Assembly: GCF_900215535.1 (NCBI RefSeq)
Contig: NZ_OCND01000001.1
Location: forward strand, 310,001-374,000
Direction: 5' to 3'
DNA length: 64,000 bases
Origin: Pseudoxanthomonas wuyuanensis
Lineage (GTDB): Bacteria > Pseudomonadota > Gammaproteobacteria > Xanthomonadales > Xanthomonadaceae
In this document: piece after piece, positions 46,720 through 54,510 of the stretch
Numbering within the stretch: the stretch's first letter is position 1
Layout of the letters: each line of letters begins with the position of its first letter
Program-made: the position numbers and the translations under genes
The notes under the pieces: model-generated
What the model saw: the letters and a program-made list of their open reading frames with translations, nothing else
Told to the model about the DNA's origin: nothing
Databases searched by the model: none

Positions 46720-46839
46720 CACGTAGGGCGGAACCGCCGACGGCGATGAACAGCTTCGCTGCTAAGAACCCGCCGGATTTTTCCCAATCCCCAGATAGAT
46801 AATCTGGCGGAATCGCCTTCGGCGGTTCCGCCCTACGTG
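46720..46839. repeat. Long inverted repeat (hairpin element)
   Basis: The ends cacgtagggcggaaccgccg (46720-46739) and cggcggttccgccctacgtg (46820-46839) are perfectly complementary, and the match continues inward. They enclose about 80 bases. This resembles scattered palindromic elements of the family rather than a terminator, although it could act as one between the convergent genes at 46629 and 46877. Confidence 0.75.
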
Positions 46840-46876
46840 GGCTCGTCGTCCTTGCCCGCTTTTTTGATGAACTGAG

Positions 46877-47305
46877 TTACGGCGCGACGGCCTTGACGTC
46901 ATACACGACCACACGCTGCCATAGGTGCTCGCAGGCGGCGATGAACTGCTTGTGGATGGGATGGACCTGATAAGCGTCCTGCCCGGCCACATCGTCGAAG
47001 AACAGGATTTCCGAGGCGCTGTAGCTGCCGTCCACCACGCCGCGCTGCTCGGTATCCGCCGGCACGCCGATGTGGATGCCTCGTACGGTGTCGATGCCCG
47101 CCAACGTCCGCAATCCGGCGAGCAGTTTGGCGAGATCCTCCTCGGAGTCCGGGTTCTTCAGCCAGAAGAACACGTGGTGCACGACCGGCGGGAACGATGC
47201 CTTGCTGGCGGACATGGAAGTGGCGGCGCTGGAGCCGGTGGCGGCCACGCCGGCAGCCAGCGCGGCGGCGGCAACGATGACATCTCGGCGCGAGCGATCG
47301 GTCAT
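46877..47305 (-). CDS. Dabb (stress-responsive alpha/beta barrel) protein with Tat-like signal
   Basis: The 142-residue protein starts [20 protein letters not shown], a twin-arginine-like signal. A Dabb domain follows ([20 protein letters not shown], with the usual early His and late [11 protein letters not shown]). Dabb proteins form dimeric ferredoxin-like barrels of varied or unknown activity. ATG 47305 is chosen for the Tat-like motif; longer upstream frames are unsupported. Confidence 0.85.
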   Translation of the reverse strand: MTDRSRRDVIVAAAALAAGVAATGSSAATSMSASKASFPPVVHHVFFWLKNPDSEEDLAKLLAGLRTLAGIDTVRGIHIGVPADTEQRGVVDGSYSASEILFFDDVAGQDAYQVHPIHKQFIAACEHLWQRVVVYDVKAVAP

Positions 47306-47439
47306 GATCCGGGTCCTCCAATTCATAGCCTGCGGGACTGTGAGTATAGGGCGGTGCCGTTGGACGATGGGGGCGGAGGTGGCGATTGCCTGAATCGCGC
47401 CTCCGGCCCCGTTCTCGCCGTCCTGGCCGGAGGGCTTAC

Positions 47440-48300
47440 CTATGGGGACGACGTCTGGTTGGCGATGGCTTGGGGCGTGCCAACCACAACATACAGTGAG
47501 CCGGTGGTGGTCAGCCAGCCTTCGGGCGCATTGCGGCTGCAGGTGGCATAGTCCTTCCATCCAAGACTATAGACGTCGTCCAGATAGACCACGGTAACCT
47601 CGCGCGGCTTGTTGCCGACCTGGACTTGCTGAAGCTGGGTGGTCTGTTTTCCCCACAGGATCAGGTCGCGCAGGCTTCCTGACTCGCGTTCGATCGAGTA
47701 GTAACCCAGATCCGACAGCCGCTGCCGTAGCAGGGGGCTAAGCGCATCCAGTGTGCTCGCCTGTTCGCTTGCCTGCCTGTCCTGCATCGCCGAACGCTTG
47801 CTTAGATCCAGGTAGGACGGCAGCTCAAAGCCAGGGTTTCCGGGGCCACCGCCAGCGAATGAAAGCGTCCGCAGCGTTTGATGTTCGGCGGAAGACAGGT
47901 TCCGCAGCGCGGGCTGGTCTGCGTTGCTGGCATCAATCCGGGCCAGGCGCATCAGTCGGGAGCCCAACGTCTTGCGGGCCAACGGCTCCCGCTCCGGGTT
48001 TCGCAAGGCTGAATGCCAATACGTCTGATAGGCGGATAACACGTCTCTGACAAAGGGATCGCTGGGGGGGGATGAAAGCGGTTCGGGCTTGCGCGAGTCG
48101 AACCGGGAGACCATGCACTGCCGGAATGATTGGTCATTGGCCTGCAACTGGTCCGGCGAAAGCCGTGCCAGCAGGCGCGAGGCATCCCCCGCGTTGCCGC
48201 GGAGCGCCGTCTCGGCGGCGAGCTCGACGCTGGGTTGTGCCATGCCGGTGCCCGGAGACACGGCAGCCAGGGCGAAGATTAATATGCGGTTACGAATCAT
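47440..48300 (-). CDS. Secreted protein of unknown function
   Basis: The 286-residue protein has a signal peptide ([22 protein letters not shown]) and a helical middle rich in Arg and Ser. Its C-terminal part contains [22 protein letters not shown] later ATG-initiated signal argues for start 48300 rather than 48351. The upstream segment carries the conserved promoter-like sequence at 48361-48394, but pointing away from this gene. No family is recognised. Confidence 0.7.
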   Translation of the reverse strand: MIRNRILIFALAAVSPGTGMAQPSVELAAETALRGNAGDASRLLARLSPDQLQANDQSFRQCMVSRFDSRKPEPLSSPPSDPFVRDVLSAYQTYWHSALRNPEREPLARKTLGSRLMRLARIDASNADQPALRNLSSAEHQTLRTLSFAGGGPGNPGFELPSYLDLSKRSAMQDRQASEQASTLDALSPLLRQRLSDLGYYSIERESGSLRDLILWGKQTTQLQQVQVGNKPREVTVVYLDDVYSLGWKDYATCSRNAPEGWLTTTGSLYVVVGTPQAIANQTSSP

Positions 48301-48360
48301 GGGAACGCACCTCCAAAGCAGGTTGGGTGCCCATAGAAAAGACCCATCCACCGCTTTCCG

Positions 48361-48394
48361 GAATGGAGGGAAGCTACGGTTTTGCTATGGATTG
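48361..48394 (+). promoter_or_regulatory. Conserved promoter-like sequence, copy B
   Basis: The sequence gaatggagggaagctacggt then tttgctatggattg matches copy A (22617-22650, minus strand) at 32 of 34 positions. It points toward the sigma-factor relic at 48473-48617, suggesting it once drove a gene now lost. Confidence 0.5.
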
Positions 48395-48472
48395 GCTGTA
48401 GATATGTGGAGGCGTCGTGTTACAGGCGCTTTGGAGGCACTCTCCAGCCGTGCTCGCCCAATGTCGCGTTTG

Positions 48473-48617
48473 CCTGGCTTCCATCTGCCCCGGTGTCGCC
48501 TGGCCTTCAAGCTCGGCCGCTTCGCCGGCCCGACCTATCCCCAGGCGGCCACCACCACGGGCATCTCGGTGAAGAGGGTGGAAAAGCGCATTAGCCGCAT
48601 CTTGCTGGCCTGCCGCG
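48473..48617 (+). pseudogene. Relic of an ECF sigma factor C-terminus (FecI-like)
   Basis: The plus-strand frame reads LPRCRLAFKLGRFAGPTYPQ then AATTTGISVKRVEKRISRIL and LACR. This is sigma region 4 as in FecI-type sigma factors (usual form LPxRCRxAFxLxRFxGLSYxxIAxxLGIS). The N-terminal region 2 is absent, and no start or RBS supports expression. Confidence 0.55.
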
Positions 48618-48696
48618 ATGCTGCGGGGGAGGGTAGGCCGTTCCCGTTGCCTGGATGGCTGTACCGAATTACGCCGGGCCGTTTACGGGTCTCCGA

Positions 48697-50028
48697 CTAC
48701 TGCAGCCCATCCGAGCCTGAGCCCTCGCGCACCAGCGTCGAGTCGCCTTTCCGTTCGCCGGGCACTATCTTCCAGCCCGGCTTGAGCGTGAGCGTCCAAC
48801 CGTCGCCTGTCAGGCCGTTGCCTTCCTGCGGCATGGCCACCGTGGCGCGTTTGCGGTCGGCGTGCACCAGTGCGGCGCCGCCATCGACCACCACCAGTTC
48901 GCCCCACTCATCCATCAGGCGCAGGCTGGGATAGACGGTCCCCACGTCGTCCAGCGCGGCCAGCGTTTGCGGATTGAACTGGAAGTGCGATTTTGCAAGT
49001 GGCAGCACCAGCGCCGGACCATCGACCAGCGCGGCGCGCCAGTTGGCGAGGCGGGTGACGCGTTCGCGTTCGCGGGCTTCCTCGGCGGTGCGCAGGCCGC
49101 CGTCGGCATCGTAGCGGCGCTTGCGTGTGCTGAGTTCGGCCGGGTTGGCGACCTCGATGCGATGCGCCGCGGCGAGCAGCGCGCCCAGGTCGGCATCGGC
49201 CCCCAGTTTGCCGTGCCATGCGGGGTCGGCCTGGTCCAGCAGCAGGCCATAGGCCGGGCCGCTGGCATAGGCAAACGAACGCACGAAGCTGGGGGAATCC
49301 AGGAACCGTGCCAGGGCGTAAACGGCGTATGCCAGGCGCTGCTCGTCGCGGTGAAGACCCAGGCGCACGCCGGTGTACTCGGCAATGCCTTCGTTGATCT
49401 CCAGCGCGGCCTCGTCGGCGGCGGCCGCATCAGACAGGCGGCGGCGTTCCTGCCGGAAAGCGAGTGCATCGGCGATTCGGTCGCGGCGCGCCTGGGCCTG
49501 GCCGGCCATCAGCGCACGGGCAAGCGCACGCCATTCCAGTTGCAGCAGGTAGCGGCCTTCCAGCGTGTCGAGGTGGCGATTGCCGGCTTCGGGGCGCGCC
49601 AGGCCCAGACCGGGCTGGATGCGGTGGAACATCTCGTGCACCAGGAAGACGCGCAGCAGCGCCGGCTCGAACGGCACCGGCCACACCAGCTGGGTCCACT
49701 GCGTGCCCGACCACTCGAGGCGGGTATTGGCAATCAGGGTTGCGGGCGGCAGGGTGCCGGTGAAGACACCGTCCTTGGCGACCAGTACGCCGCCCGCATC
49801 GAGCTGGTTGGCGATGACGTTGCGGTCTGCGGGGTCGACGATCATGATCGGCCCGCACAGCGACTGGCCCCAGAGGGCGCCGTTGTCGCGTTCGCACAGC
49901 GTCCTGGCTTCGTTGAACACATGCAGCGCGCTGGCGTGGTCAGGCGTGGCGCGTGCGGGCGCGGCAGCAGCCAGCGCCATCAGGCAGGCGACTGCGGCAA
50001 GAAAGGAGCGTGCGAGGATCAACGGCAT
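48697..50028 (-). CDS. Secreted HExxH protein, putative metallopeptidase
   Basis: The 443-residue protein has a signal peptide (MPLILARSFLAAVACLMALA) and an HEMFH motif (His131, Glu132, His135) with a following acidic helix LDTLEGRYLLQLEW, typical of gluzincins. A second helix, INEGIAEYTGVRLGL, carries further acidic residues. The C-terminal 90 residues are beta-rich. Peptidase activity is plausible but unproven. Start 50028 matches the signal peptide; the frame extends upstream without support. Confidence 0.75.
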   Translation of the reverse strand: MPLILARSFLAAVACLMALAAAAPARATPDHASALHVFNEARTLCERDNGALWGQSLCGPIMIVDPADRNVIANQLDAGGVLVAKDGVFTGTLPPATLIANTRLEWSGTQWTQLVWPVPFEPALLRVFLVHEMFHRIQPGLGLARPEAGNRHLDTLEGRYLLQLEWRALARALMAGQAQARRDRIADALAFRQERRRLSDAAAADEAALEINEGIAEYTGVRLGLHRDEQRLAYAVYALARFLDSPSFVRSFAYASGPAYGLLLDQADPAWHGKLGADADLGALLAAAHRIEVANPAELSTRKRRYDADGGLRTAEEARERERVTRLANWRAALVDGPALVLPLAKSHFQFNPQTLAALDDVGTVYPSLRLMDEWGELVVVDGGAALVHADRKRATVAMPQEGNGLTGDGWTLTLKPGWKIVPGERKGDSTLVREGSGSDGLQ

Positions 50029-50440
50029 GGCATGGCTCTTCGGCCTGGCAGGGGGCAGGCGGCGCTGGGCGGACGATAGCAGCAAGAACAAGGTTAAAAG
50101 TAGGCTTTCTCCGGCATCTTTTGGCACTGGCGCCTTGCGCAGCCGTCCGATCCGGTTGGGGCCGACCGTCCTTCCCCGTTGCGCTTCGATGGCTGTACGG
50201 AATCGGTCCGGGCTGTAGATTGGATTAGCTCCTCCAACCCAGCGCCTTTGCCCCGAGACCAAGCATTGCTGGGTTGATGAAATCAATCCAGCCTACGGCG
50301 CAGGGATCCGGTTATACGTCGGCTTGTTAGCCGGACCCCGGCGGCATAGGATTGAAAGCAATCAAGGGGATAGCCACCAATGCGGGGCGCTGTGGGTAAG
50401 TCGTATAGGCACTTCTCCGATCATCAATGGAGTTCCAGCC
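50029..50440. repeat. Intergenic region with an inverted repeat element
   Basis: This 412-base stretch has no gene. At 50214-50300 a repeat of the type gtagattggattagctcctc ... gaaatcaatccagcctacg forms an imperfect inverted pair, related to the single copy at 25365-25410. It ends at the left edge of cassette array 2, where cttgttagcc (about 50321-50330) may be a degenerate core site. Confidence 0.5.
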
Positions 50441-50851
50441 GTGGAAAAGAAAGAACTAAAAGCGCTACGAACAACTGGGATGATTCTTGTTCTGCTAATG
50501 GCTGGATTGCAGTTGGCTTACGCCCTATATGCCTTCGCTGACCCAGCAGGTTTTTCACTCATGCGCGGCACCGAGCTGTTTGCTGCTGGCGACTCTGACT
50601 GGATCAGAATCTATGCATCGAGAACGCTGTTCATCGCACTCATTATCGGCTACTTGCTTTACCGAAAGCAGTTCCAAATCCTAGCGGTAGCCTCGCTATT
50701 GGGTACTGTTATGCCAGTTGCGGACGCATGGCTTGCGTATCAAGCATCGGCGGGTGACAAGGTAATTCTCAAGCACGTTGCCACTGCCTTGTTTCTCATT
50801 ATTACGTTCGCCATCCTTCGTTCAGTGGTCAGGCGCGGGCAAAGTGGCTAA
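50441..50851 (+). CDS. Small membrane protein, DUF4267-like (array 2 cassette 1)
   Basis: The 136-residue protein has four hydrophobic helices (GMILVLLMAGLQLAYALYAF, RTLFIALIIGYLL, ILAVASLLGTVMPVADAWL, TALFLIITFAIL). It fits the DUF4267 pattern of four-helix membrane proteins. The GTG at 50441, starting VEKKELKALR, is preferred to upstream starts. The stop codon TAA lies inside the R'' box of the following attC, so gene and site overlap. Confidence 0.7.
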   Translation: MEKKELKALRTTGMILVLLMAGLQLAYALYAFADPAGFSLMRGTELFAAGDSDWIRIYASRTLFIALIIGYLLYRKQFQILAVASLLGTVMPVADAWLAYQASAGDKVILKHVATALFLIITFAILRSVVRRGQSG

Positions 50852-50905
50852 CAATTCATTCAAGTCGAAGCCGCTTCGCGGGTCGGCCTAGTTCAGGCGT
50901 TGGGG
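50846..50905 (+). repeat. attC site (array 2, site 1)
   Basis: The sequence ggctaacaattcattcaagt, cgaagccgcttcgcgggtcg, gcctagttcaggcgttgggg has R'' GGCTAAC and R' GTTGGGG, with paired arms around a gccgcttcgcgg stem. It overlaps the stop codon of the gene before it. Confidence 0.9.
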
Positions 50906-50920
50906 CGCTAAGGAAAGATC

Positions 50921-51349
50921 ATGAAATCCAAGTATGCCGTAGCGATTGTTGTTTTCTTCCTGTCCGCATCGCTCTGTGCAGGCAACTCGCCTCAGGCAGT
51001 CCCAGAACAATTCTTGGGCGATTGGGGCACCAGCTTAACGGACTGTGGAACAGAAGCGGATGACACGGCCCTGCGTATCGGCAAGAGGCATATTTCGTAT
51101 CACGAGAGCTCTGGTCCATTGCAAGCCGTTGTCGTACGGGGAACAAAAGAGGTGGCGCTAGTCGCTGAGCTTACAAGCGAAGGCGAGACTTGGCTCAATG
51201 CATCAACATTCATGCTTTCACCAGACGGCAGCCAACTTACCCAGAGCTCCGGCGTGAATGGAGAGCCGTTCGTTCGTGTGCGGTGCGACTCTATTCTCGG
51301 TCTACGCCGCGGCATTTCCAAGCCGAACCCGCTTCGCGGGTCGGCTTAG
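50921..51349 (+). CDS. Secreted protein of unknown function (array 2 cassette 2)
   Basis: The 142-residue protein starts MKSKYAVAIVVFFLSASLCA, a signal peptide. The mature part is a small beta-rich protein with two cysteines (SLTDCGTEADD, VRVRCDS). The last ten residues, SKPNPLRGSA, are encoded by the attC stem at 51308-51366, so its C-terminus is a by-product of the recombination site. Function unknown. Confidence 0.75.
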   Translation: MKSKYAVAIVVFFLSASLCAGNSPQAVPEQFLGDWGTSLTDCGTEADDTALRIGKRHISYHESSGPLQAVVVRGTKEVALVAELTSEGETWLNASTFMLSPDGSQLTQSSGVNGEPFVRVRCDSILGLRRGISKPNPLRGSA

Positions 51350-51366
51350 TTCAGGAGCTAGGCGGT
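51308..51366 (+). repeat. attC site (array 2, site 2)
   Basis: The sequence aagccgaacccgcttcgcgg, gtcggcttagttcagg, agctaggc has strong arms, but the R'' and R' ends are degenerate (R' GCTAGGC). It contains the last codons and the stop of the preceding gene. Confidence 0.8.
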
Positions 51367-51651
51367 ATGCCAGAGTTCGAGAAGGTCATTGAGTTGGTGG
51401 ACTACTACGACGGCCCTCGCGAGGGCCTCGCCAATTTTCAGGGAAAGCCGCATACCTTCAAATCTCGCATGCTGGATGTGTACGGCGCCGACGACGCAAT
51501 AGATCTGTTTGATCTAGCGCCTGTCGGATTAGATGGCCCCACAGTAGTAGCCCGCGCAGAGTTCCGCCGGGTTGGCTCAGGCCCGCAGCCTCCCGGCGAG
51601 TGGCCGGTGCATGCAGTGCGCTGGGCTTTGGTGAGCGCGGATGGCGCCTAA
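51367..51651 (+). CDS. Small soluble protein of unknown function (array 2 cassette 3)
   Basis: The 94-residue protein starts MPEFEKVIELVDYYDGPREG directly after attC site 2. It contains FQGKPHTFKSRMLDVYGADD and ends within the R'' box of the next attC (stop TAA 51649-51651). It has no membrane segment or signal. The DYYDGPREGLA start recalls a family of uncharacterised cassette proteins, but I cannot name it. Confidence 0.75.
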   Translation: MPEFEKVIELVDYYDGPREGLANFQGKPHTFKSRMLDVYGADDAIDLFDLAPVGLDGPTVVARAEFRRVGSGPQPPGEWPVHAVRWALVSADGA

Positions 51652-51700
51652 CGATTCAAGCCGGAGCAGCTTTGCGGGTCGGCTTTCTTCAGCGTTGAGG
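51646..51700 (+). repeat. attC site (array 2, site 3)
   Basis: The sequence gcctaacgattcaagccgga, gcagctttgcgggtcggc, tttcttcagcgttgagg has a clear R'' GCCTAAC and an R' GTTGAGG, with partly paired arms. Confidence 0.85.
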
Positions 51701-51705
51701 CCTGC

Positions 51706-52068
51706 ATGAAAGAAGTTTTTGTGCTGATAGCTCTTTGGGTCGTTGGGTGCGGCGCAGCGCCTGCGCCCCCTGTCCCAATCGCTTCAGGTACGTACATCTT
51801 TCAGCATCGTTTCGCAGAGCATCCCGCGATGCCGAGCTTCTCTCTCACTGCGACAATCGACGGCACACATATTGTGCTGATCAACCCCAAGGCCTCTGGT
51901 CCGTTTCCTGCCGGTATCATCGCTGAGGGTGAGCTCATGTGGCATGCTGGATCCCGCCAATGGATCATTGGCCACAAAGACACTGACCGGACACTTCCGG
52001 ATGTAGGAGGGTGCAGTGATGGCCCGGAGGTCGTTGACCTGGTCGGCAAGATTTACTGGACCTGCTAG
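51706..52068 (+). CDS. Lipoprotein of unknown function (array 2 cassette 4)
   Basis: The 120-residue product has a short lipoprotein signal, MKEVFVLIALWVVGC (Cys15). The mature beta-rich domain contains two further cysteines (GGCSDGPEVV, IYWTC). It starts 6 bases after attC site 3. No family is recognised. Confidence 0.75.
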   Translation: MKEVFVLIALWVVGCGAAPAPPVPIASGTYIFQHRFAEHPAMPSFSLTATIDGTHIVLINPKASGPFPAGIIAEGELMWHAGSRQWIIGHKDTDRTLPDVGGCSDGPEVVDLVGKIYWTC

Positions 52069-52083
52069 CGTGCCTACACTGCC

Positions 52084-52165
52084 AGGCAACTTGTTCAAAC
52101 CTAGCCCGCATCGTTGCGGCTTTGATCTGATAGCTGGCCAGGGCGGGCTCAACTCAGCGTTAGGT
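52084..52165 (+). repeat. attC site (array 2, site 4, longer type)
   Basis: A longer site with arms aacttgttcaaacctagccc and gggcgggctcaactcagcgt. R' is GTTAGGT. The centre carries an extra tgatagctggccagg stem. R'' is degenerate. Confidence 0.75.
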
Positions 52166-52173
52166 GCCTTGTG

Positions 52174-52419
52174 ATGACTGCCTATAGTTCAAAAAGTAGC
52201 TGGAACTTGGTTTGCGTCGTCGTCGGTGTTGCCATCTTGGTGCTGACAATCAATCAAGCTCGTCTCTCTCTTGCTACAGGCCTCTTGCAGTTCTCGTCCA
52301 GCAAGTACGGATTCGCTTTCTTCGGCGCGGAGGCAGCGGCGATATATCTGGCCTTATTGTCGGGCGCGGGTATTCTTATTGGTGTCGGTTGGAGGGGGCT
52401 GCGGCATCTCAGGGGTTAG
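52174..52419 (+). CDS. Small membrane protein of unknown function (array 2 cassette 5)
   Basis: The 81-residue protein has two hydrophobic helices (LVCVVVGVAILVLTI, AIYLALLSGAGILIGVG). It starts at ATG 52174, with a GTG one codon earlier, eight bases after attC site 4. Its stop abuts a truncated attC. Confidence 0.65.
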   Translation: MTAYSSKSSWNLVCVVVGVAILVLTINQARLSLATGLLQFSSSKYGFAFFGAEAAAIYLALLSGAGILIGVGWRGLRHLRG

Positions 52420-52446
52420 GGCAACAGATCTTTTTCAGCGTTGCCT
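52418..52446 (+). repeat. Truncated attC (array 2, site 5)
   Basis: The sequence agggcaacagatctttttca, gcgttgcctt keeps only paired outer ends (gggcaac / gttgcct). The central stem is gone, so it would recombine poorly. Confidence 0.45.
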
Positions 52447-52467
52447 TGGGCCTCATGGAGAGATCAC

Positions 52468-52890
52468 ATGAAAGCTAGAATTACCGTGATCACCATTGGC
52501 GTTGACGATTTGGAACGGGCTCTTCGGTTCTATCGTGACGGCCTTGGTCTAAAGACAGATGGCATTGTCGGACGTGAGATCGAACATGGCGCCGTGGCGT
52601 TCTTTGATCTCCAAGCGGGTTTGAAGTTGGCAATCTGGCCGCGCGCAAGCATTGCTCATGATTCTGGCCTGCCGGTGGGCAAGCGTAGTGCCACAGAGTT
52701 CACCCTGGGCCACAATCTTTCGTCGAGGGAAGAGGTCGATGCCGTCATGGCGCAAGCGGAACACGCTGGTGCCGTTATCGTAAAGGCTGCTAATGAAACC
52801 TCTTGGGGCGGTTACGCGGGCTACTTCCAGGATCCGGATCAGCATTTGTGGGAGGTACTGTGGAATCCACAGCTTCTGCCCGAGGATTGA
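52468..52890 (+). CDS. VOC (glyoxalase/bleomycin-resistance) family protein (array 2 cassette 6)
   Basis: The 140-residue protein has the VOC motifs VDDLERALRFYRDGLGLKTD, GAVAFFDLQAGLKLAIW and GYFQDPDQHLWEVLWN. The family includes glyoxalases, dioxygenases and small-molecule resistance proteins; the activity here is unknown. ATG 52468 is chosen since the conserved beta strand MKARITVITIGV begins there. Confidence 0.88.
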   Translation: MKARITVITIGVDDLERALRFYRDGLGLKTDGIVGREIEHGAVAFFDLQAGLKLAIWPRASIAHDSGLPVGKRSATEFTLGHNLSSREEVDAVMAQAEHAGAVIVKAANETSWGGYAGYFQDPDQHLWEVLWNPQLLPED

Positions 52891-52912
52891 AGCTTGATAG
52901 TTCATTCAAGGG
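52891..52912 (+). repeat. attC half-site at the end of array 2
   Basis: The sequence cttgatagttcattcaaggg matches the left arm of the attC at 29084-29141 (minus strand: tgatagttcattcaa), but no right arm follows. The array is truncated here. Confidence 0.5.
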
Positions 52913-53046
52913 TGATTGGCGGCATTGGCGTTTCTGACGTGCGGTCAACCGAAGATGCTCAGATCGCCGGAGCGTGGACAGGTTTACTGACAAGGTAGAC
53001 CGCGCAGGGGAGATAGCCTACTGCGCTCGCGCGTGTACCTGATCTT

Positions 53047-53514
53047 TCACGGCCGGGCCTGCTGCCCGGTCGGCGCGGAGACTGGCCGCGCGCCGCACAC
53101 GTACGTGCGCCACGCATAGCCCCATGGCACCACCAGCACCAGTAGTGGCAGGGCAAGGAAGGAATTGGCAATCGGCTGTGCCGACGCCCCGTCCATAGTG
53201 CCGGCCAGCCACAGCGGCAGGGCGACGAAGACCAGCCATATCGACTTGTAGCCGATGGTGAAGAACATCAGCGGCAGCCAGCGCAATGGATGGAACAGGG
53301 CGAAGAAGGCCAGGGTGGGGTAGGTTGCCCATACCGTCCACGCCACCGCCGGCAGCGGCTGCCACGGTCCTTCATGCGTCAGCAGCACCTGCCAGGCGCT
53401 TGGGGCGACGAACACCAGCATCAGCAGATAGAACAGCCGTAGGCCCCAGATGTTGATCGGGCGCACGCCCTCGTAACGCAGCGGGTCGGCGCGGAAGAAG
53501 TTTGCGATGGCCAT
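53047..53514 (-). CDS. Multi-pass membrane protein of unknown function
   Basis: The 155-residue protein starts MAIANFFRADPLRYEGVRPI and has four hydrophobic helices in the middle and C-terminal half. It follows the XRE and DUF2975 genes on the same strand, 3 bases after the XRE stop codon, so it is likely in their operon. No family is recognised. Confidence 0.75.
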   Translation of the reverse strand: MAIANFFRADPLRYEGVRPINIWGLRLFYLLMLVFVAPSAWQVLLTHEGPWQPLPAVAWTVWATYPTLAFFALFHPLRWLPLMFFTIGYKSIWLVFVALPLWLAGTMDGASAQPIANSFLALPLLVLVVPWGYAWRTYVCGARPVSAPTGQQARP

Positions 53515-53516
53515 GG

Positions 53517-53738
53517 TCAATCCTCGGCGGGTTGGGTGGGGTCGTGGGCGAGCAGATCGCCCGGTTGGCAATCCAGCACACGGCAGATCGCCTCGAGCGT
53601 GGAGAAGCGCATCGCCTTGGCCTTGCCGGTCTTGAGGATCGACAGGTTGGCGACGGTGATGTCCACGCGCTCGGCCAGCTCGGTCAGCGTCATGCGCCGC
53701 GCGTACAGCAATTCGTCCAGGCGGACCAGGATGGCCAT
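53517..53738 (-). CDS. XRE (YozG-like) helix-turn-helix regulator
   Basis: The 73-residue protein is a compact HTH_26/Cro-C1 domain, MAILVRLDELLYARRMTLTELAERVDITVANLSILKTGK. It starts one base after the DUF2975 stop codon. DUF2975 plus YozG-like regulator pairs are widespread. The regulator probably binds the palindrome at 54284-54318. Confidence 0.9.
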   Translation of the reverse strand: MAILVRLDELLYARRMTLTELAERVDITVANLSILKTGKAKAMRFSTLEAICRVLDCQPGDLLAHDPTQPAED

Positions 53739-53739
53739 G

Positions 53740-54264
53740 TCAGACCGTGCCTTCCAGGTCGGCGCGCATCCGCGCCCCTTGCCCAAACACGCCGGCGAGC
53801 ACGAACAGCAGCAGCACCGCCAGCCAAGGCGTGAACGAGAAGCCATCGCCCATGTCCACCGGCTGTGCCTGCGTGGATACCGCGGCTGCAATCAGCATGA
53901 TCGCCAGCCGCAGCAACTGCCCGGCCAGCACGCACCAGGCAATGGCGGTCAGCCGGCGGGCGTTGCCGGCGATGAACGGGTCGCCGTCGCGCACGGTATC
54001 GACGATGGCCCACAGCTTTCGCAGCACGACATGCACCAGCGCGGCGCCGGCGAGCCCAAGCACGGCGATCGCCTGCAGGGCCACCGCAAGCGCGGGGTGC
54101 GCGAGTTCCATGTCGAAACCCAGCGCCGCCCACGGCCAGCCCGGCCGCACGACGCTGGCGAGCAGCAGCGCGGCGATGAACAGGCCGTAGAGGATATTCA
54201 GGGCGGTCAGGCCGGTGATGACCGGGCGGGCGGCGGTGAGGGCGCGGCTGGCGGTGGTGTCCAT
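53740..54264 (-). CDS. DUF2975 membrane protein
   Basis: The 174-residue protein has four membrane helices and the DUF2975 segment IVDTVRDGDPFIAGNARRLTAIAWCVLAGQ. It pairs with the YozG-like regulator downstream, with which it is thought to form a membrane-linked regulatory unit. ATG 54264 is preferred to 54285, because the latter lies inside the operator palindrome. Confidence 0.88.
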   Translation of the reverse strand: MDTTASRALTAARPVITGLTALNILYGLFIAALLLASVVRPGWPWAALGFDMELAHPALAVALQAIAVLGLAGAALVHVVLRKLWAIVDTVRDGDPFIAGNARRLTAIAWCVLAGQLLRLAIMLIAAAVSTQAQPVDMGDGFSFTPWLAVLLLFVLAGVFGQGARMRADLEGTV

Positions 54265-54283
54265 GCGAGGAACCTGGGTTGGC

Positions 54284-54318
54284 ATCGTTAAACGATATTT
54301 ACCATATCGATTAACGAT
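54284..54318. promoter_or_regulatory. Operator palindrome of the DUF2975/XRE operon
   Basis: The arms atcgttaaacgatat and atatcgattaacgat match at 14 of 15 positions around a 5-base centre. The site lies 20-54 bases before the DUF2975 start, in AT-rich promoter-like DNA (cgataatatct). It is the likely binding site of the regulator at 53517-53738. Confidence 0.75.
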
Positions 54319-54510
54319 AATATCTAGGCCAGAGGTCACCCCCGCGCCGGCCGCCTGATCTCTCGCGGCCGGTGGTCAAAAGCAGGGCAGGGCCGTGGGC
54401 TGCGGGAACACCGGGTCAGGCCCATCTAGCAGGCCGTATTGAACCGTTGGGCCTGGTTCCGCATCCATGCCTGTACCGGCCGATTGGCCCAGTCCATGGG
54501 AGCACCCCAC

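Larger units (their letters stand above)
50441..52912 (+). mobile_element. Integrase-less gene cassette array 2 (CALIN), six cassettes
   Basis: Six small plus-strand genes are separated by attC sites of the same family as array 1 (core gccgcttcgcgggtcggc) but on the opposite strand. There is no integrase gene. The last attC is truncated. GC is lower than in the flanks. Confidence 0.85.
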
